Part shown: in pieces, positions 44,041-56,009 of the stretch
Layout of the letters: each line of letters begins with the position of its first letter
How positions within the stretch are numbered: the first letter of the stretch is position 1
Origin: Owenia fusiformis
Lineage: Eukaryota; Annelida; Polychaeta; Sabellida; Oweniidae
Length of the DNA stretch: 64,000 bases
Assembly (NCBI GenBank): GCA_903813345.2
Contig: CAIIXF020000004.1
Span: 23,933,985 to 23,997,984 of the forward strand
Reading direction: 5' to 3'
Program-made: the position numbers and the translations under genes
The notes under the pieces: generated by a model
What the model saw: the letters and a program-made list of their open reading frames with translations, nothing else
Told to the model about the DNA's origin: nothing
Databases searched by the model: none

Positions 44041-46192
44041 CTGAAAGAATAATATATGATGTATGACTGTCACTACTTTCACTGTAATACACTAATATGA
44101 ATGAACAGGGTGTCAAATAAACATGTTCTCCCCCGTAACACATCTTCATAATGTTGCATGAGCATATTAGTATGATGTCATTACCAGGGCCTAAGATAAT
44201 CTTTATTATGTTTAAGACATAAATGTACAATTTTGTACTTACCTTGAAATGGCGCTGTAGAAACTGTCCATTTCTCCATAGGTTAGGAGAACAGTTCCTC
44301 CATTACAAGTTAAATGTGCAATAAGTCCTTGCTTCGTCCAGTCCCTTCGGACAACTCAGTTTTTGTTGGCATTCTATGTTTTGTTACTACATATCTTTTT
44401 TTAAACAAATAATATTCCCGGTTATACTTTAATAAGAAGCCAATTCATCAGCTTATCTATCTAATAAATTGTGTAATTATCAATATTTTATGACAGAAAG
44501 CTTTATTTTTATAATTTTGAGAAATAGTTATTTTTATAATTTTTCTTATTTTAAAAGACTTTAAGTCTATTTGACAATCAGTTGTTAAATCACCTATGAA
44601 ATAACTATTACATATACATGTACACATTTTTATCAGAATGGAAAATCTTATGACTGACATGTAAAAAATCCTAGTTGTGGATTCCAAACCTAGAAGCAGA
44701 TTTCCAGACAATTTCAAATCAATCTATGAAATTAAAAATTGTCTTGAAACACAATAGACTAACTTTGCAGAAGTGATTTAGATTAGAAAATCCCCTTAGT
44801 AGCTTTAATTTCAGGTTGAATAATAATTTCAAGAATAAGTATGTAATAAGTATAAGTATGATGACCTTGTAATGCTGCTGTAAAAGCTGTCCATTTCTCC
44901 ATAGGTTAGGAGAACAGTCCCTCCATTACAAGTTAAATGTGCAATAAGTCCTTGCTTCGTCCAGTCCCTTCGGACAACTCAGTTTTTGTTGGCATTCTAT
45001 GTTTTGTTACTACATATCTTTTTTTAAACAAATAATATTCCCAGGTTATACTTTAATAAGAAGCCAATTCATCAGCTTATCTATCTAATAAATTATGTAA
45101 TTATCAATATTTTATGACAGAAAACTTTATTTTTATAATTTTGAGAAATAGTTATTTTTATAATTTTTCTTATTTTAAAAGACTTTAAGTCTATTTGACA
45201 ATCAGTTGTTAAATGACCTATGAAATAACTATTACATATACATGTACACATTTTTTATCAGAATGGAAAATCTTATGACCGACATGTAAAAAATCCTAGT
45301 TGTGGATTCCAAACCTAGAAGCAGATTTCCAGACAATTTCAAATCAATCTATGAAATTAAAAATTGTCTTGAAACACAATAGACTAACTTTGCAGAAGTG
45401 ATTTAGATTAGAAAATCCCCTTAGTATCCTTAATTTCAGGTTGAATAATAATTTCAAGAATAAGTATGTAATAAGTATAAGTATGATGACCTTGTAATGC
45501 TGCTGTAAAAGCTGTCCATTTCTCCAAAGGTTAGAAGAACAGTCCCTCCATTACAAGTTAAATGTGCAAAAAGTCCTTGCTTCGTCCAGTCCCTTCGGAA
45601 CAACTCAGTTTTTGTTGGCATTCTGTTTTGTGACTACATATCTTTTTTTCAATTTCAAATCAATCTATGAAATTAAAAATTGTCTTGAAACACAATAGAC
45701 TAACTTTGCAGAAGTGATTTAGATTAGAAAATCCCCTTAGTAGCCTTAATTTCAGGTTGAATAATAATTTCAAGAATAAGAATGTAATAAGTACAAGTAT
45801 GATGACCTTGTAATACTGCTGTAGAAGCTGTCCATTTCTCCATAGGTTAGGAGAACAGTCCCTCCATTACAAGTTCAATGAGCAATAAGTCCTTGCTTCT
45901 TCCAGTGGCTTTGGACAACTCTTTTTTTTATATCCTTAACATCAGAGGCCATGCATCCTTCGACACTCAGCGCAAATGCATTGGATTTACCTGAAAGAAT
46001 AATATATGATGTATGACTGTCACTACTTTCACTGTGATACACTAATATGAATGAACAGGGTGTCAAATAAACATGTTCTCCCCCGTAACACATCTACATA
46101 ATGTTGCATGAGCATATTAGTATGATGTCATTACCAGGGCCTAAGATAATCCTTATTCTGTTTAAGACATAAATGTACAATTTTGTACTTAC

Positions 46193-46375
46193 CTTGAAAT
46201 GGCGCTGTAGAAACTGTTCATTTCTCCATAGGTTAGGAGAACAGTCCCTCCATTACAAGTTAAATGTGCAATAAGTCCTTGCTTCGTCCAGTGGCTTTGG
46301 ACAACTCTTTTTTTATATCCTTAACATCAGAGGCCATGCATCCTTCGACACTCAGCGCAAATGCATTGGATTTAC
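46193..46375 (-). other. Exon-like cassette in array (copy 3)
   Basis: Same length and borders as the other complete cassettes. The cassettes of A units at 43270, 45998 and 47389 instead run into a B-type end (ATTACAAG|GTCATC). Confidence 0.55.
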
Positions 46376-48468
46376 CTGAAAGAATAATATATGATGTATG
46401 ACTGTCACTACTTTCACTGTAATACACTAATATGAATGAACAGGGTGTCAAATAAACATGTTCTCCCCCGTAACACATCTACATAATGTTGCATGAGCAT
46501 ATTAGTATGATGTCATTACCAGGGCCTAAGATAATCCTTATTCTGTTTAAGACATAAATGTACAATTTTGTACTTACCTTGAAATGGCGCTGTAGAAACT
46601 CTCCATTTCTCCATAGGTTAGGAGAACAGTCCCTCCATTACAAGTTAAATGTGCAATAAGTCCTTGCTTCGTCCAGTCCCTTCGGCCAACTCAGTTTTTG
46701 TTGGCATTCTTTGTTTTGTGACAACATATCTTTTTTTAAACAAATAATATTCCAGGTTATACTTTAATAAGAAGCCAATTCATCAGCTTATCTATCTCAT
46801 AAATTATGTAATTATCAATACTTTATGACAGAAAACTTTATTTTAATAATTTTGAGAAATATATATTTTTATAATTTTTTTTATTTTAAAAGACTTTAAG
46901 TCTATTTGACAATCAGTTGTTAAATGACCTATGAAATAACTATTACATATACATGTTCACATTTTTATCAGAATGGAAAATCTTATGACCGACATGTAAA
47001 AAATCCTAGTTGTGGATTCCAAACCTAGAAGCAGATTTCCAGACAATTTCAAATCAATCTATGAAATTAAAAGATGTCTTGAAACACAATAGACTAACTT
47101 TGCAGAAGTGATTTAGATTAGAAAATCCCCTTAATAGCCTTAATTTCAGGTTGAATAATAATTTCAAGAATAAGTATATAATATATAATAAGTATAAGTA
47201 TGATGACCTTGTAATGCTGCTGTAGAAGCTGTCCATTTCTCTATAGGTTAGGAGAACAGTCCCTCCATTACAAGTTAAATGAGCAATAAGCCCTTGCTTT
47301 GTCCAGTGGCTTTGGACAACTCTTTTTTATATCTTCAACATCAGAGGCCATGCATCCTTCGACACTCAGTGCAAATGCATCGTATTTACCTGAAAGAATA
47401 ATATATGATGTATGACTGTCACTACTTTCACTGTAATACACTAATATGAATGAACAGGGTGTCAAATAAACATGTTCTCCCCCGTAACACATCTACATAA
47501 TGTTGCATGAGCATATTAGTATGATGTCATTACCAGGGCCTAAGATAATCCTTATTCTGTTTAAGACATAAATGTACAATTTTGTACTTACCTTGAAATG
47601 GCGCTGTAGAAACTGTTCATTTCTTTATAGGTTAGGAGAACAGTCCCTCCATTACAAGTTAAATGTGCAATAAGTCCTTGCTTCGTCCAGTCCCTTCGGA
47701 CAACTCAGTTTTTGTTGGCATTCTATGTTTTGTGACTACATATCTTTTTTTAAACAAATAATATTCCCGGTTATACTTTAATAAGAAGCCAATTCATCAG
47801 CTTATCTATCTAAGAAATTATGTAATTATCAATATTTTATGAGAGAAAATTTTATTTTTATAATTTTGAGAAATAGTTATTTTTATAATTTTTCTTTTTT
47901 TAAAAGACTTTAAGTCTATTTGACAATTAGTTGTTAAATGACCCATGAAATAACTATTACATATACATGTACACATTTTTTATCAGAATGGAAAATCTTA
48001 TGACCGACATGTAAAAAATCCTAGTTGTGGATTCCAAACCTAGAAGCAGATTTCCAGACAATTTCAAATCAATCTACGAAATTAAAAATTGTCTTGAAAC
48101 ACAATAGACTAACTTTGAAGAAGTGATTTTGATTAGAAAATCCCCTTAGTAGCCTTAATTTCAGGTTGAATAATAATTTCAAGAATAAGTATGTAATAAG
48201 TATAAGTATGATGACCTTGTAATGCTGCTGTAGAAGCTGTCCATTTCTATATAGGTTAGGAGAACAGTCCCTCCATTACAAGTTAAATGTGCAATAAGTC
48301 CTTGCTTCGTCCAGTCCCTTCGGACAACTCAGTTTTTGTTGGCATTCTATGTTTTGTGACTACATTTTTTAAATCTATCTATCTTATCTATCTAATAAAT
48401 TATGTAATTAGACTCCAGATTGAAAATCTGGAGTCTATTGTTTTTGCCTGTTTTCTTTATTATTATTA

Positions 48469-49962
48469 GACTCCAGATGAAATCTGGAGTCTATTGTTTT
48501 CGTCAGTTTTCTTATTCTTATTATTCTTATTATTATTATTATTCTAACCCAGTTTTCTCAATAACCATAAGGTTTTTAGTAAAGTCAGTCATTTGGTCAA
48601 TTTAGGTTCAGAATCTAGTTCCTGGGAAATCGGGTCAAATTTTTATCTAGGTCAAAGGTCAAGAACTAGGTCAAATCCAGTACTTTGTCACTTTTTTCGA
48701 TTTTCTCGGTCGTCCTTCAATATTTTCGATCCGGTTTTGTTTCATTGTGTTCCTTATAAAAAAGTAGGAAACCTAGGTTCGATTTAGTTTTTTGATATCT
48801 CAAACCAATTTCGAGATATCAGTGTCCGAAAACGAGGTCCAAAAAAAAGTTCTCCGAATCAAATGTCCAGGATATTGATGTTATAGGAGATTTTCTCAGG
48901 ATTCCGAATCTGAAAACGAAATTTCGATCCGACTTCCGGTTCGGAAGTTATGGCGTTTTGAAAACTCAAAAATCGCTAAATGTTGTGCCCATGTTAAGTC
49001 AATGGGAAAAAATATTTTTTTGAAGTGAAAAATACGGAAAAAAGACTGAGTTCAGCTTCATATAATCAAAGCCTTTGAAAGAAGGGGACCTCAAAAGCCA
49101 CCTAGCTTTAAAATTTGGACACCGAAATGCCTAGGTCAAAATCTAGGTCAAATTCATAGGTTTTCCTTATTTTTTCGATTCTGACACTACACTCTAATTA
49201 TATTCTTCGAAATTGTGTATACATGTAGCCAAGAATATGCTAATAGTGTTAGCCTTTTGCCGTCAGAAAGTATTTTGACCCACTTTTGAGATATGGTGTC
49301 CGAAAAGTAGGTCGAAATAAAAAGTTCTCCAAATTTAATATATGAGTTATGAATTAAGGGTAGAATTCTGTCAGGAATCCGAATCTGCAAACCAAATTTC
49401 GATCCGACTTCCGGTTCGGAAGTTATGGCGTGTCCGAAAAGTAGGTCAAAATAAAAAAGCTCCAAATTTAACGTATGAGTTATGAATTAGGGGTAGAATT
49501 TTGTCAGGAATCCGAATCTTTCAATCGAATGTCGATCCGACTTCCGGTTCGGAAGTTATGGCGTTTTGAAATTTCGGAAAATCGATCTGATGGTATCCTG
49601 ATAGAAAGTCAAGAGTAGAGAAGAAAATGTTGAAAAATTCATCCATCCTTCCTATCTGATCTTATCCTATCCTTCCTTTCTATCCTTTCTTCGTATCTTT
49701 TCTATCCTTTCTTCGTATCTTTTCCTTCCTATCCTTCCTATCCTATCCTTTCTTCCTATTCTATTCTATCCTATCCTTCTTTCTTATTCTATCCTATCGT
49801 TCTTTCCTATTCTATCCTATCCTACCTTCCTATTTTATCTATCCATCTCTTTGTAGATGACTCAGCTTATTCTGGATGACTCGGCTTATTCTGGATGACT
49901 CGGCTAAAAAAAGTCTAGATCTGGAGTCTGAAATTGAACTTCGTTCAATTTCCAAAATCTAG
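48469..49962. mobile_element. Nested second copy of the same element
   Basis: It starts GACTCCAGAT and ends with GAAATTGAAC/GTTCAATTTC (10 bp stem, 3-base loop) and ccaaaatCTAG. It is inserted in the tta microsatellite near the left end of the outer copy, which resumes as ttattattatttttctttc at 49963. It carries a long ctatccttcc microsatellite (49640-49860) and atgactcggcttattctgg triplicates (49857-49905). Confidence 0.65.
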
Positions 49963-51790
49963 TTATTATTATTTTTCTTTCTTTTTTCTTCCTCCTCACC
50001 AAATTTCTCGTCAACTATAACAGCTTACTTAATCCAACTTACATGGTTAACTAAAGACTGAAACCGGCTTTCTGGGAAATGAGGTCAAATTTTTATCTAG
50101 GTCAAAGGTCAAGAACTAGGTCAAATCTTACATTTTCAACATTCTTCATCATATCTTCGTCAATATTCTTCGTAACTCCTTCATCTTTTTTTCATTGTGT
50201 AGCTTAGAAAAAGCCGAATCAAAGATATGACATCAGAATTTTGATTACTCTTACCGATTTTGAGATATGGCGTCCGAAATGTAGGTCACGCCTAAACATG
50301 CTCCAAATCGAATGTGTGAGCTATGAAAAAGATGTAGAATTTTCTCAGGAATCCAAATCTGCAAACCAAATTTGGATCGGACTTCCGGTTCGGAAGTTAT
50401 GGCGTTTTGAAAGCTCAAAAATCGCTAAATTTGGTGCCTATGTTAAGTCAATGGGAAAAAGGACTTTTTCGAAGTGTAAAATACAGGATATAGACTGAGT
50501 ACAGCTTAACATAATGAATGCTTATAAAAGAAGGAGACCTCAAAAGCTACATAGCTTCAAAATTTGGACACCAAAATGCCTAGGTCAAAATCTAGGTCAA
50601 ATTCATAGTGTTTCCTTATTTTTACGATTCTGACACTACACTTTAATAATTTACTTCCAAATTTTGTATACAGGTAGCAAAGAGTGTGCTAATAGTGTTA
50701 GCCTTTTGCCGTCAGAAAGTATTTTGACCCACTTTTGAGATATGGTGTCCGAAAAGTAGGTCAAAATAAAAAGTTCTCCAGATCCAACGTATGAGTTATG
50801 AATTAAAGGTAGAATTTTCTCAGGAATCCGAATCTGCAAACCGAATTTCGATCCGACTTCCGGTTCGGAAGTTATGGCGTGTCCAAAAAGTAGGTCAAAA
50901 TAAAAAAATTCCAAATTTAACGTATGAGTTATGAATTAGGGGTAGAATTTTGTCAGAAATCCGAATCTGCAAACCAAATTTCGATCTGACTTCCGGTTCG
51001 AAAGCTATGGCGTTTTGAAAGCTCAAAAATCGCTAAATTTGGTGCCCCATGTTATGTCAATGAGAAAAAGGATTTTTTGAAGTGTAAAATACCAGATATA
51101 GACTGAGTACAGCTTAATATTCTGAAAGCCTATAAAAGGAGGGGACCTCGAAGGCTATCTAGCTTTAAAATTTGGACGCAAAAATGCCTTGGTCAAAATC
51201 TAGGTCAAATTTATAGTTTTAACTTATTTTTGCGATTCTGACACTACACTTTAATTATTTGCTTCAAAATTTTGTATACAGGTAGCAAAGAGTGTGCTTA
51301 TAGTGTTAGCCTTTTGCCGTCAGAAAGTATTTTGACCCAATTTTGAGATATAGTGTCCGAAAAGTAGGTCAACATGAAAGTTTCTCCAAATTTAACGTAT
51401 GAGTTATGAATTAAGGGTAGAATTTTCTCAGGAATCCGAATCTGCAAATCAAATTTCAATCCGACACCCGGTTTGGAAGTAATGGTGTTTTGAAAAATTA
51501 AAAAATTGGTATTTTGATATCCAATTTTATGTCAATTATCTTTGTCACTATTTGTCGTTATTCCTTTATCTTTTTTTCATCATGTAGCTTAAAGACAGTC
51601 CTTTCATTATTGTAACTGTCTTTTTTGATTACTCTTACCGATTTTGAGGAATGGCGTCCGGAAAGTAGGTCAACATAAAAAGTTCTCAAAATTTAATGTA
51701 TGAGTTATGACACAAACATAGAATTTTCTCAGAAATTCGAATCTGCAAACCAAATTTCGACCCAAATTCTGGTTAGATAGTTATAGCTGT
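48840..51790. repeat. Internal repeats with TTCCGGTTCGGAAGTTATGG core
   Basis: At least eight blocks repeat the series gag(a)tatggtgtccgaaaag, taggtcaaaataaaaagttc, gtatgagttatgaatta, tcaggaatccgaatctgcaa and cttccggttcggaagttatgg. They lie near 48835-48960, 49280-49430, 49436-49565, 50255-50405, 50730-50880, 50885-51010, 51340-51490 and 51640-51790. The core gacttccggttcggaagt is itself nearly palindromic. Small frames in the blocks are repeat products. Confidence 0.8.
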
Positions 51791-52070
51791 TTGAAGTCTC
51801 GAAAAGTCGATATTATGATATCCCCATGTTAAGCCAATGTAGACGAAGATAAGCTACTTAAGAGTTGTCTAAATGTCTGTATTCTAGATGACTCAGCTTA
51901 TTCTGAATGGCTCAGCTTACAGTATTTTGGATGACTCAGCTTACAAAAAGTTTTTAATCTGGAGTCTTAAATTGAACTTGTTCAATTTACATGTCTAGTT
52001 ATCAATACTTTATGACAGAAAACTTTATTTTTATAATTTTGAGAAATAGTTGATTATGCTTTACACTCAC

Positions 52071-52445
52071 CCAAAAGAATGAACTTCCTGTCAACACAAC
52101 TTGCCAAAACCTCATCTTGTAGTGCTTCTGGGTAGTCTTCAATATCTGGACATATGTACATACGCTAGAATGCATAGAATGATGGATTTCCAACATATGG
52201 AGCATTCATGAAGTTGAACATCTTGAATGTTTTGGCATAATTGTTTCCAGAAAATGCAATGGCTGAAGATATCAGCAGATCACCTATCCCAACCCCATGA
52301 ACAAATTGTTGGCAATACCATCTATTGACATACATCAAGGCAACACAAATTTCCATCATTATAATACTCTGTAGACGGAAGAGCCTATAGGCAATTGCCC
52401 AAAAAAGGTTATTTCCATCATCCACAAAAGGCACTCTGGATATAC
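52071..52445 (-). pseudogene. Transposase-like family, exon 2
   Basis: The minus strand reads VNRWYCQQFVHGVGIGDLLI, then SSAIAFSGNNYAKTFKMFNF and MNAPYVGNPSFYAF, an in-frame TAG at 52165-52167, and RMYICPDIEDY, ALQDEVLASCVDRKFILL, ending at G|GTGAGT. The block order W..Q, G.G.LL.S.AI.FSG..Y.K....F.FMN, F.RMY matches a widespread uncharacterised metazoan transposase-like family in which this exon is followed by a G.G..DSPGH catalytic-type motif. That family knowledge is from memory. No such following exon was found: the intron enters the tandem array directly. The stop makes it a pseudogene. Confidence 0.55.
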
Positions 52446-52974
52446 AATATTTGTGGCAGATATACAATTTGCTTTTGCATGACCTTCGTGATAAATACGG
52501 CGTTGGAGAAATTATGTGGTTGGAATAGGTTTGAAAATGGCGCCGTTTTAACTTGGTTAAAAAACAAATGCTAACAATGTGGTGCGATATGCGAATGGTA
52601 CAAAATTGCACGCAACTGTATTGAGAGTAGGCTACTTAAAGTACTCCATAAGTGTACATGAAATTATATCTCGATAAAATGAACAGAACACACGTTGTTA
52701 TTTAATGGTACATTTTCAATAAAAATATGGTCATTTTAATGATTTTGTATTCGAACATTATTTTTCAAAGGCTGTAAAAAGCGACGTGACAGCTGCCTCA
52801 TTTGCCTCAACTAGCTTGAGCTTGCGTTATTGACAACTGATACTTGATAGCAGTCTGGAAGGTATTTTTTTTATTTATTTAATTTTATAGCATCCACGTT
52901 ACGCATTGTTGCAAATTGTTGGATATTATTCCCACTTATTGCAGGAATTCTTAGTTATACATGTAATTAGATAT
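52446..52974. other. Spacer between transposase-like exons
   Basis: The open frame extends upward to 52611 on minus but loses protein-like character above about 52445, where TATATCCAG|AG could be an acceptor. No other feature seen. Confidence 0.35.
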
Positions 52975-53163
52975 CACTTGTCGCATACTGACTTTGGAGC
53001 ATGGAATCCTGAATCCGCCACTCCTTGCAGAATATACTGTATAAGTGTAAGTGGATAGGATGTGATTGCAACAGGTACATCATCTTCGCCATCACTTTCA
53101 GAATCAAAAGCTATATCTAAGTCTGGAGATTGGAAAGGTGGTTGTTCTTGTTTATTCGTTCAT
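52975..53163 (-). pseudogene. Acidic exon upstream of the transposase-like exon
   Basis: The minus strand is open and acidic: NKQEQPPFQSPDLDIAFDS, ESDGEDDVPVAITSYPL, TLIQYILQGVADSGFHAPK, then a stop (TGA) after SVCDK. The composition and position, before the conserved block at 52445-52071, fit the acidic segment seen N-terminal in that family. The assignment is inference. No start codon lies in it. Confidence 0.4.
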
Positions 53164-54149
53164 CACGGATACAAAGTCGAGCTACATTTTTAGTGTTTGT
53201 GATTTGTTTGCCATTTTCCCTCACCAGTTTTGAATTAACTAAACAATTCACTATTCAGTTTTATTGTAACTTCTTATGTGGAAATTATTACTACTTCCAC
53301 AATGAATGTCCTTTTGGGCTAATATACTTACTGTTTCTGATATTTCGTATGTGCATCTTAGTGAAACATTGTCATTGTATCTCCCGGTTTCTAAGTTAGT
53401 AATGGTAACAATATCCCCATTCCCAAAACGAGTTAATTTCGTGGCCTAGATTAGTTAACTCATACATTTACCAGTGCACATATCAACACACCATTGCATC
53501 AAATATGTCAAAATAGTTTTTCTCTCTTTGTTTTGATATGCCTCATCTTAAAGTTATTAAGTTCTGTCAGAGTGAATTTCTTTGCCCAGAGAATACCAAT
53601 GTTGAGTTCAAAGTTCCAGTAGAATATCAAATCAAGATAAGTATATCTGCCAACAAGCTTTAAAAATCCAATGAATCCTTCAATAGATGTAAGGAACAGG
53701 ATTTTTTTCATTTAAAGTTCAGATCATTGTATATGTTGACAAAATATTGTAAAATTATAAGTCCATAAGAATAAGAATAATTTCTCAAGGGTTCAGAATA
53801 AACACTGATAAAATACTAATTAGGTTATCTAATTATCTACCTTCACATTAGTCCTTGCCTCTCGTACTCTCTGGAGTGTCTATGTCCGTCCCTGTTGTTC
53901 AGTACTATTTGTCTTTTTCTTCTGTGTACTGCCCATGTCTTAATGTCTTGTCTCCTGTTCAACTGTATCATCTGTCTGTCCCTGTTCGCCTTTATCATCT
54001 GTCTGTCCCTGTATCATCTGTCTGTCCCTGTTTGAGTGTCATCTCTCTAGCTGTTCCTGTTTTGTCTGGTGCTGTTTTGATGTCTGCCCTGGCTTTTATT
54101 GAACCAGGCTTCACATTTTCCAATAAAAAAATTTGTATCATACTGAAAT
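53164..54149. other. No gene; short CTGTCTGTCCCTG repeats
   Basis: Positions 53950-54030 hold three atcatctgtctgtccctg units. The 113 aa plus frame is a product of these. The 53508-53711 minus frame is not recognised. Confidence 0.4.
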
Positions 54150-54540
54150 TTAAAATTAAAATAATCTGTATAGAATTCTCTCAAATCTTTCCATAGACGT
54201 TCAGTGCTTTGGTTATGAACAGAGGCCAAGTGCCACATCCTCGTCCCCTAAGCTGTATCATAGCCTGACCAACTAACTCTTCTCTGTTCTGACAATTGAA
54301 GGCCAGTGAACTTCCTTTACTGCCTTCTCAAATAACTTGAACACAGTCTCTGCCAATTGTACTCTCTAATGAATGTCTTGAGTAGCAATCTTTTCCTCCA
54401 TGAAGGACTATTCAACTGTAATCAGTCTAGTCAAATTAAAATTTGATCCAATTCAGACACTTATTTATTTAATTTAATTCCTTTGAAAATAATTTCAAAG
54501 GTAAACCTACAGTATAATATTTGCCGAAATAAGACCGTAT
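54150..54540 (-). pseudogene. Integrase-core remnant, copy 1 of a direct duplication
   Basis: The minus strand at about 54230-54140 reads LASVHNQSTERLWKDLREFY and TDYFNFKF, matching the S.HNQ.IERLWRD......YY..F block of rve/integrase-core proteins that are widespread in metazoan genomes. Only this block survives. The surrounding 390 bp is repeated at 55034-56010. Confidence 0.6.
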
Positions 54541-54814
54541 GCTAAAGGTTAATCTTGCTGTACAATTTTAGTGAAATCAATACAATATTTGTATGTTAAG
54601 TCGAAAGTGGCATTGTGACAGTTAAAATTAGCACATTCCATTTTGATTTTTTGCAATATTTTTTATTCATAAGTTCTTATTATAAGTACATAATTAGCCA
54701 TGCATGTATGCAGTAGAGATGATAACTTGCATAAAGATGTTTGTTTTGATTTTCAACCATAAGGAGAGAATATTTCTTCCCTAATGTGATGGTTATTAAT
54801 CATGAATGTCCTGA

Positions 54815-55155
54815 TTACAGTGTGGTCACATGTTCAATATATTCTGAACAAAAATGCCCATTTGGTGTCTTGTCCTCTTCCATTCTTATTTTATGTTTGT
54901 TCAAGGCATTCATGAAGTCATTGATGCTGCTGGGAATGACGAAAGGAAAACATTGAGACAGAAAAAGTCTTTCGTCGTCGATATAAAATTAGCAGCGCTC
55001 TTCCAATGACTGTAAAAGACATAAAAAGTTCTAGTAGTCTCTACAAAATTCTCTTAGATCCTTCCATAGACGTTCAATACATTGGTTATGAACAGAGGCA
55101 CTTTCAGCCAAGTGCCACATCCTTCTCCCCTAAACTGTATTATAGCATTACCGAC
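54815..55155 (-). pseudogene. Integrase-core remnant, copy 2 with C-terminal part
   Basis: SVHNQCIERLWKDLREFCRD near 55095 is followed by a stop, NFLCLLQSLEERC, and then FYIDDERLFLSQCFPFVIPS with INDFMNALNKHKIRMEEDK and TPNGHF. In this family the block after IERLWRD continues as a helical F..LE..G.LD, a CLH.VF.PRI region and a final WN.H..RTE..SP. The residues here follow that order. These proteins have an RNase H-fold DDE integrase domain; the catalytic first and second acidic positions lie upstream and are not present. In-frame stops make it a dead copy. Confidence 0.6.
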
Positions 55156-55344
55156 TAATGTGTTTTCACAATTCTCTTGTCTGTTCTGACTATTGAAGGC
55201 CATTATGAACTTCCTTTACTGCCCTGTTAAATTATTTGTACTCGTACCAGTGAATGTCATAAGTTTTCAGTAGCAATCTATTCCTCAAGTCGGATATTTT
55301 TTGTACAATGAACATTAGCAAAAGCGCTATTAACCGACATATAG

Positions 55345-55830
55345 GCATAGAAATCTTTAAAATAAAATTTTAAAACATGTAACAGCGTTAACAAGATAAA
55401 TACTAAAATATCATATGTCATGTTAAAATACTTTTACATAGTGACATAGAGAATCTGAAAGGTTTACATTTACATATTGCACATTTGCAGTTTTCACCGT
55501 TCCATGATTTAATAAGTTTTTTGAACTCTGTTAGAGAAACACAATTTCTGAGATCATTGGGTAGATTGTTCCATATAAAGCATCCATCAACTCTAAAAGA
55601 GGGTCTGCCATGTGTTACTGTATTGAAAGATGGAACATTTAGAGTATTTTTGTGACGTAAATTGTAACTAGATGTACGCTCCTGTAGTATGTCGTTAAGG
55701 TAACTAGAAGACTGATTATTTATGATTTTAAAAGTTTCTATTGCTATCTGCCTTTGTCTACCTACAGTTAAGGTGGGTAGGCCTGATTTGTCTAAAAGAG
55801 TATCATAATCAGACTCATAGTCCTTGTAAA
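55345..55830 (-). pseudogene. LINE 3' end inserted in integrase duplication
   Basis: The minus strand is open without ATG from about 55828 to 55430. It reads YDTLLDKSGLPTLTVGRQRQ, IAIETFKIINNQSSSYLNDI, NLRHKNTLNVPSF, VDGCFIWNNLPNDLRN, SLTEFKKLIKSWNGENC, and a closing cysteine cluster CKCAICKCK. This is the extreme C-terminus of a CR1/Jockey-like LINE. It splits the second copy of the duplicated integrase region, whose sequence resumes at about 55860. No RT core. Confidence 0.8.
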
Positions 55831-56009
55831 CAAATCAGAGACATCATTCTTGGAGCTTTTCCAATTTTAGAGCATTTGTCTGAATGAATGACTACTCTCC
55901 TTGTAATCAGACTAGTCAAATTAAGCTTTGATCCGATTCAGACAGTAATGCCCTTAGATATTATTTTGAAGCCTGTGTGAGGTAAACCTACGATGTTAGT
56001 TTGTGATTG

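Larger units (their letters stand above)
42741..48410. repeat. Composite tandem array of 385 bp (A) and ~625 bp (B) units
   Basis: All units share gtccatttctccataggtta, gagaacagtccctccattac and agtccttgcttcgtccag. A units (starting 43111, 43496, 43881, 45829, 46216, 47231) continue with tggctttggacaactc and a splice-bordered cassette. B units (starting 44266, 44889, 46601, 47615; a 316 bp deleted copy at 45514; partial copies at 42741 and 48239) continue with cccttcggacaactcagttt and tcagaatggaaaatctta. The order on plus is B-A-A-A-B-B-B-A-A-B-A-B-B. The last B unit resumes at 51999-52051 after an insertion. Units are over 95% alike by eye, indicating recent expansion. Confidence 0.9.
48411..51998. 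mobile_element. Helentron/HINE-like element, outer copy
   Basis: It starts GACTCCAGAT with an immediate hairpin (gactccagat, atctggagtc). Near the end it has the inverse ATCTGGAGTC (51957), then a perfect 9 bp hairpin AAATTGAAC/GTTCAATTT and the terminus CTAG before T. An asymmetric inverted repeat plus a hairpin about 10 bp before CTAG is the pattern described for Helitron-type ends. The host B unit reads taattatcaat when empty, so TTA is present on both sides here. The interior has repeated 120-160 bp blocks and a pyrimidine microsatellite, no Rep/helicase. The superfamily is inferred. Confidence 0.55.

Noticed and set aside
43155-47492. Repeated 72-residue MCYGGEHVYLTPC frames as a gene family
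   Set aside because: The first half lies in intron-like sequence before a strong acceptor, and the frames end early. The exon-like cassette explains the pattern better.
53855-54196. 113-residue hydrophobic frame as a membrane protein
   Set aside because: It covers a short CTGTCTGTCCCTG repeat and overlaps the integrase remnant on the other strand.
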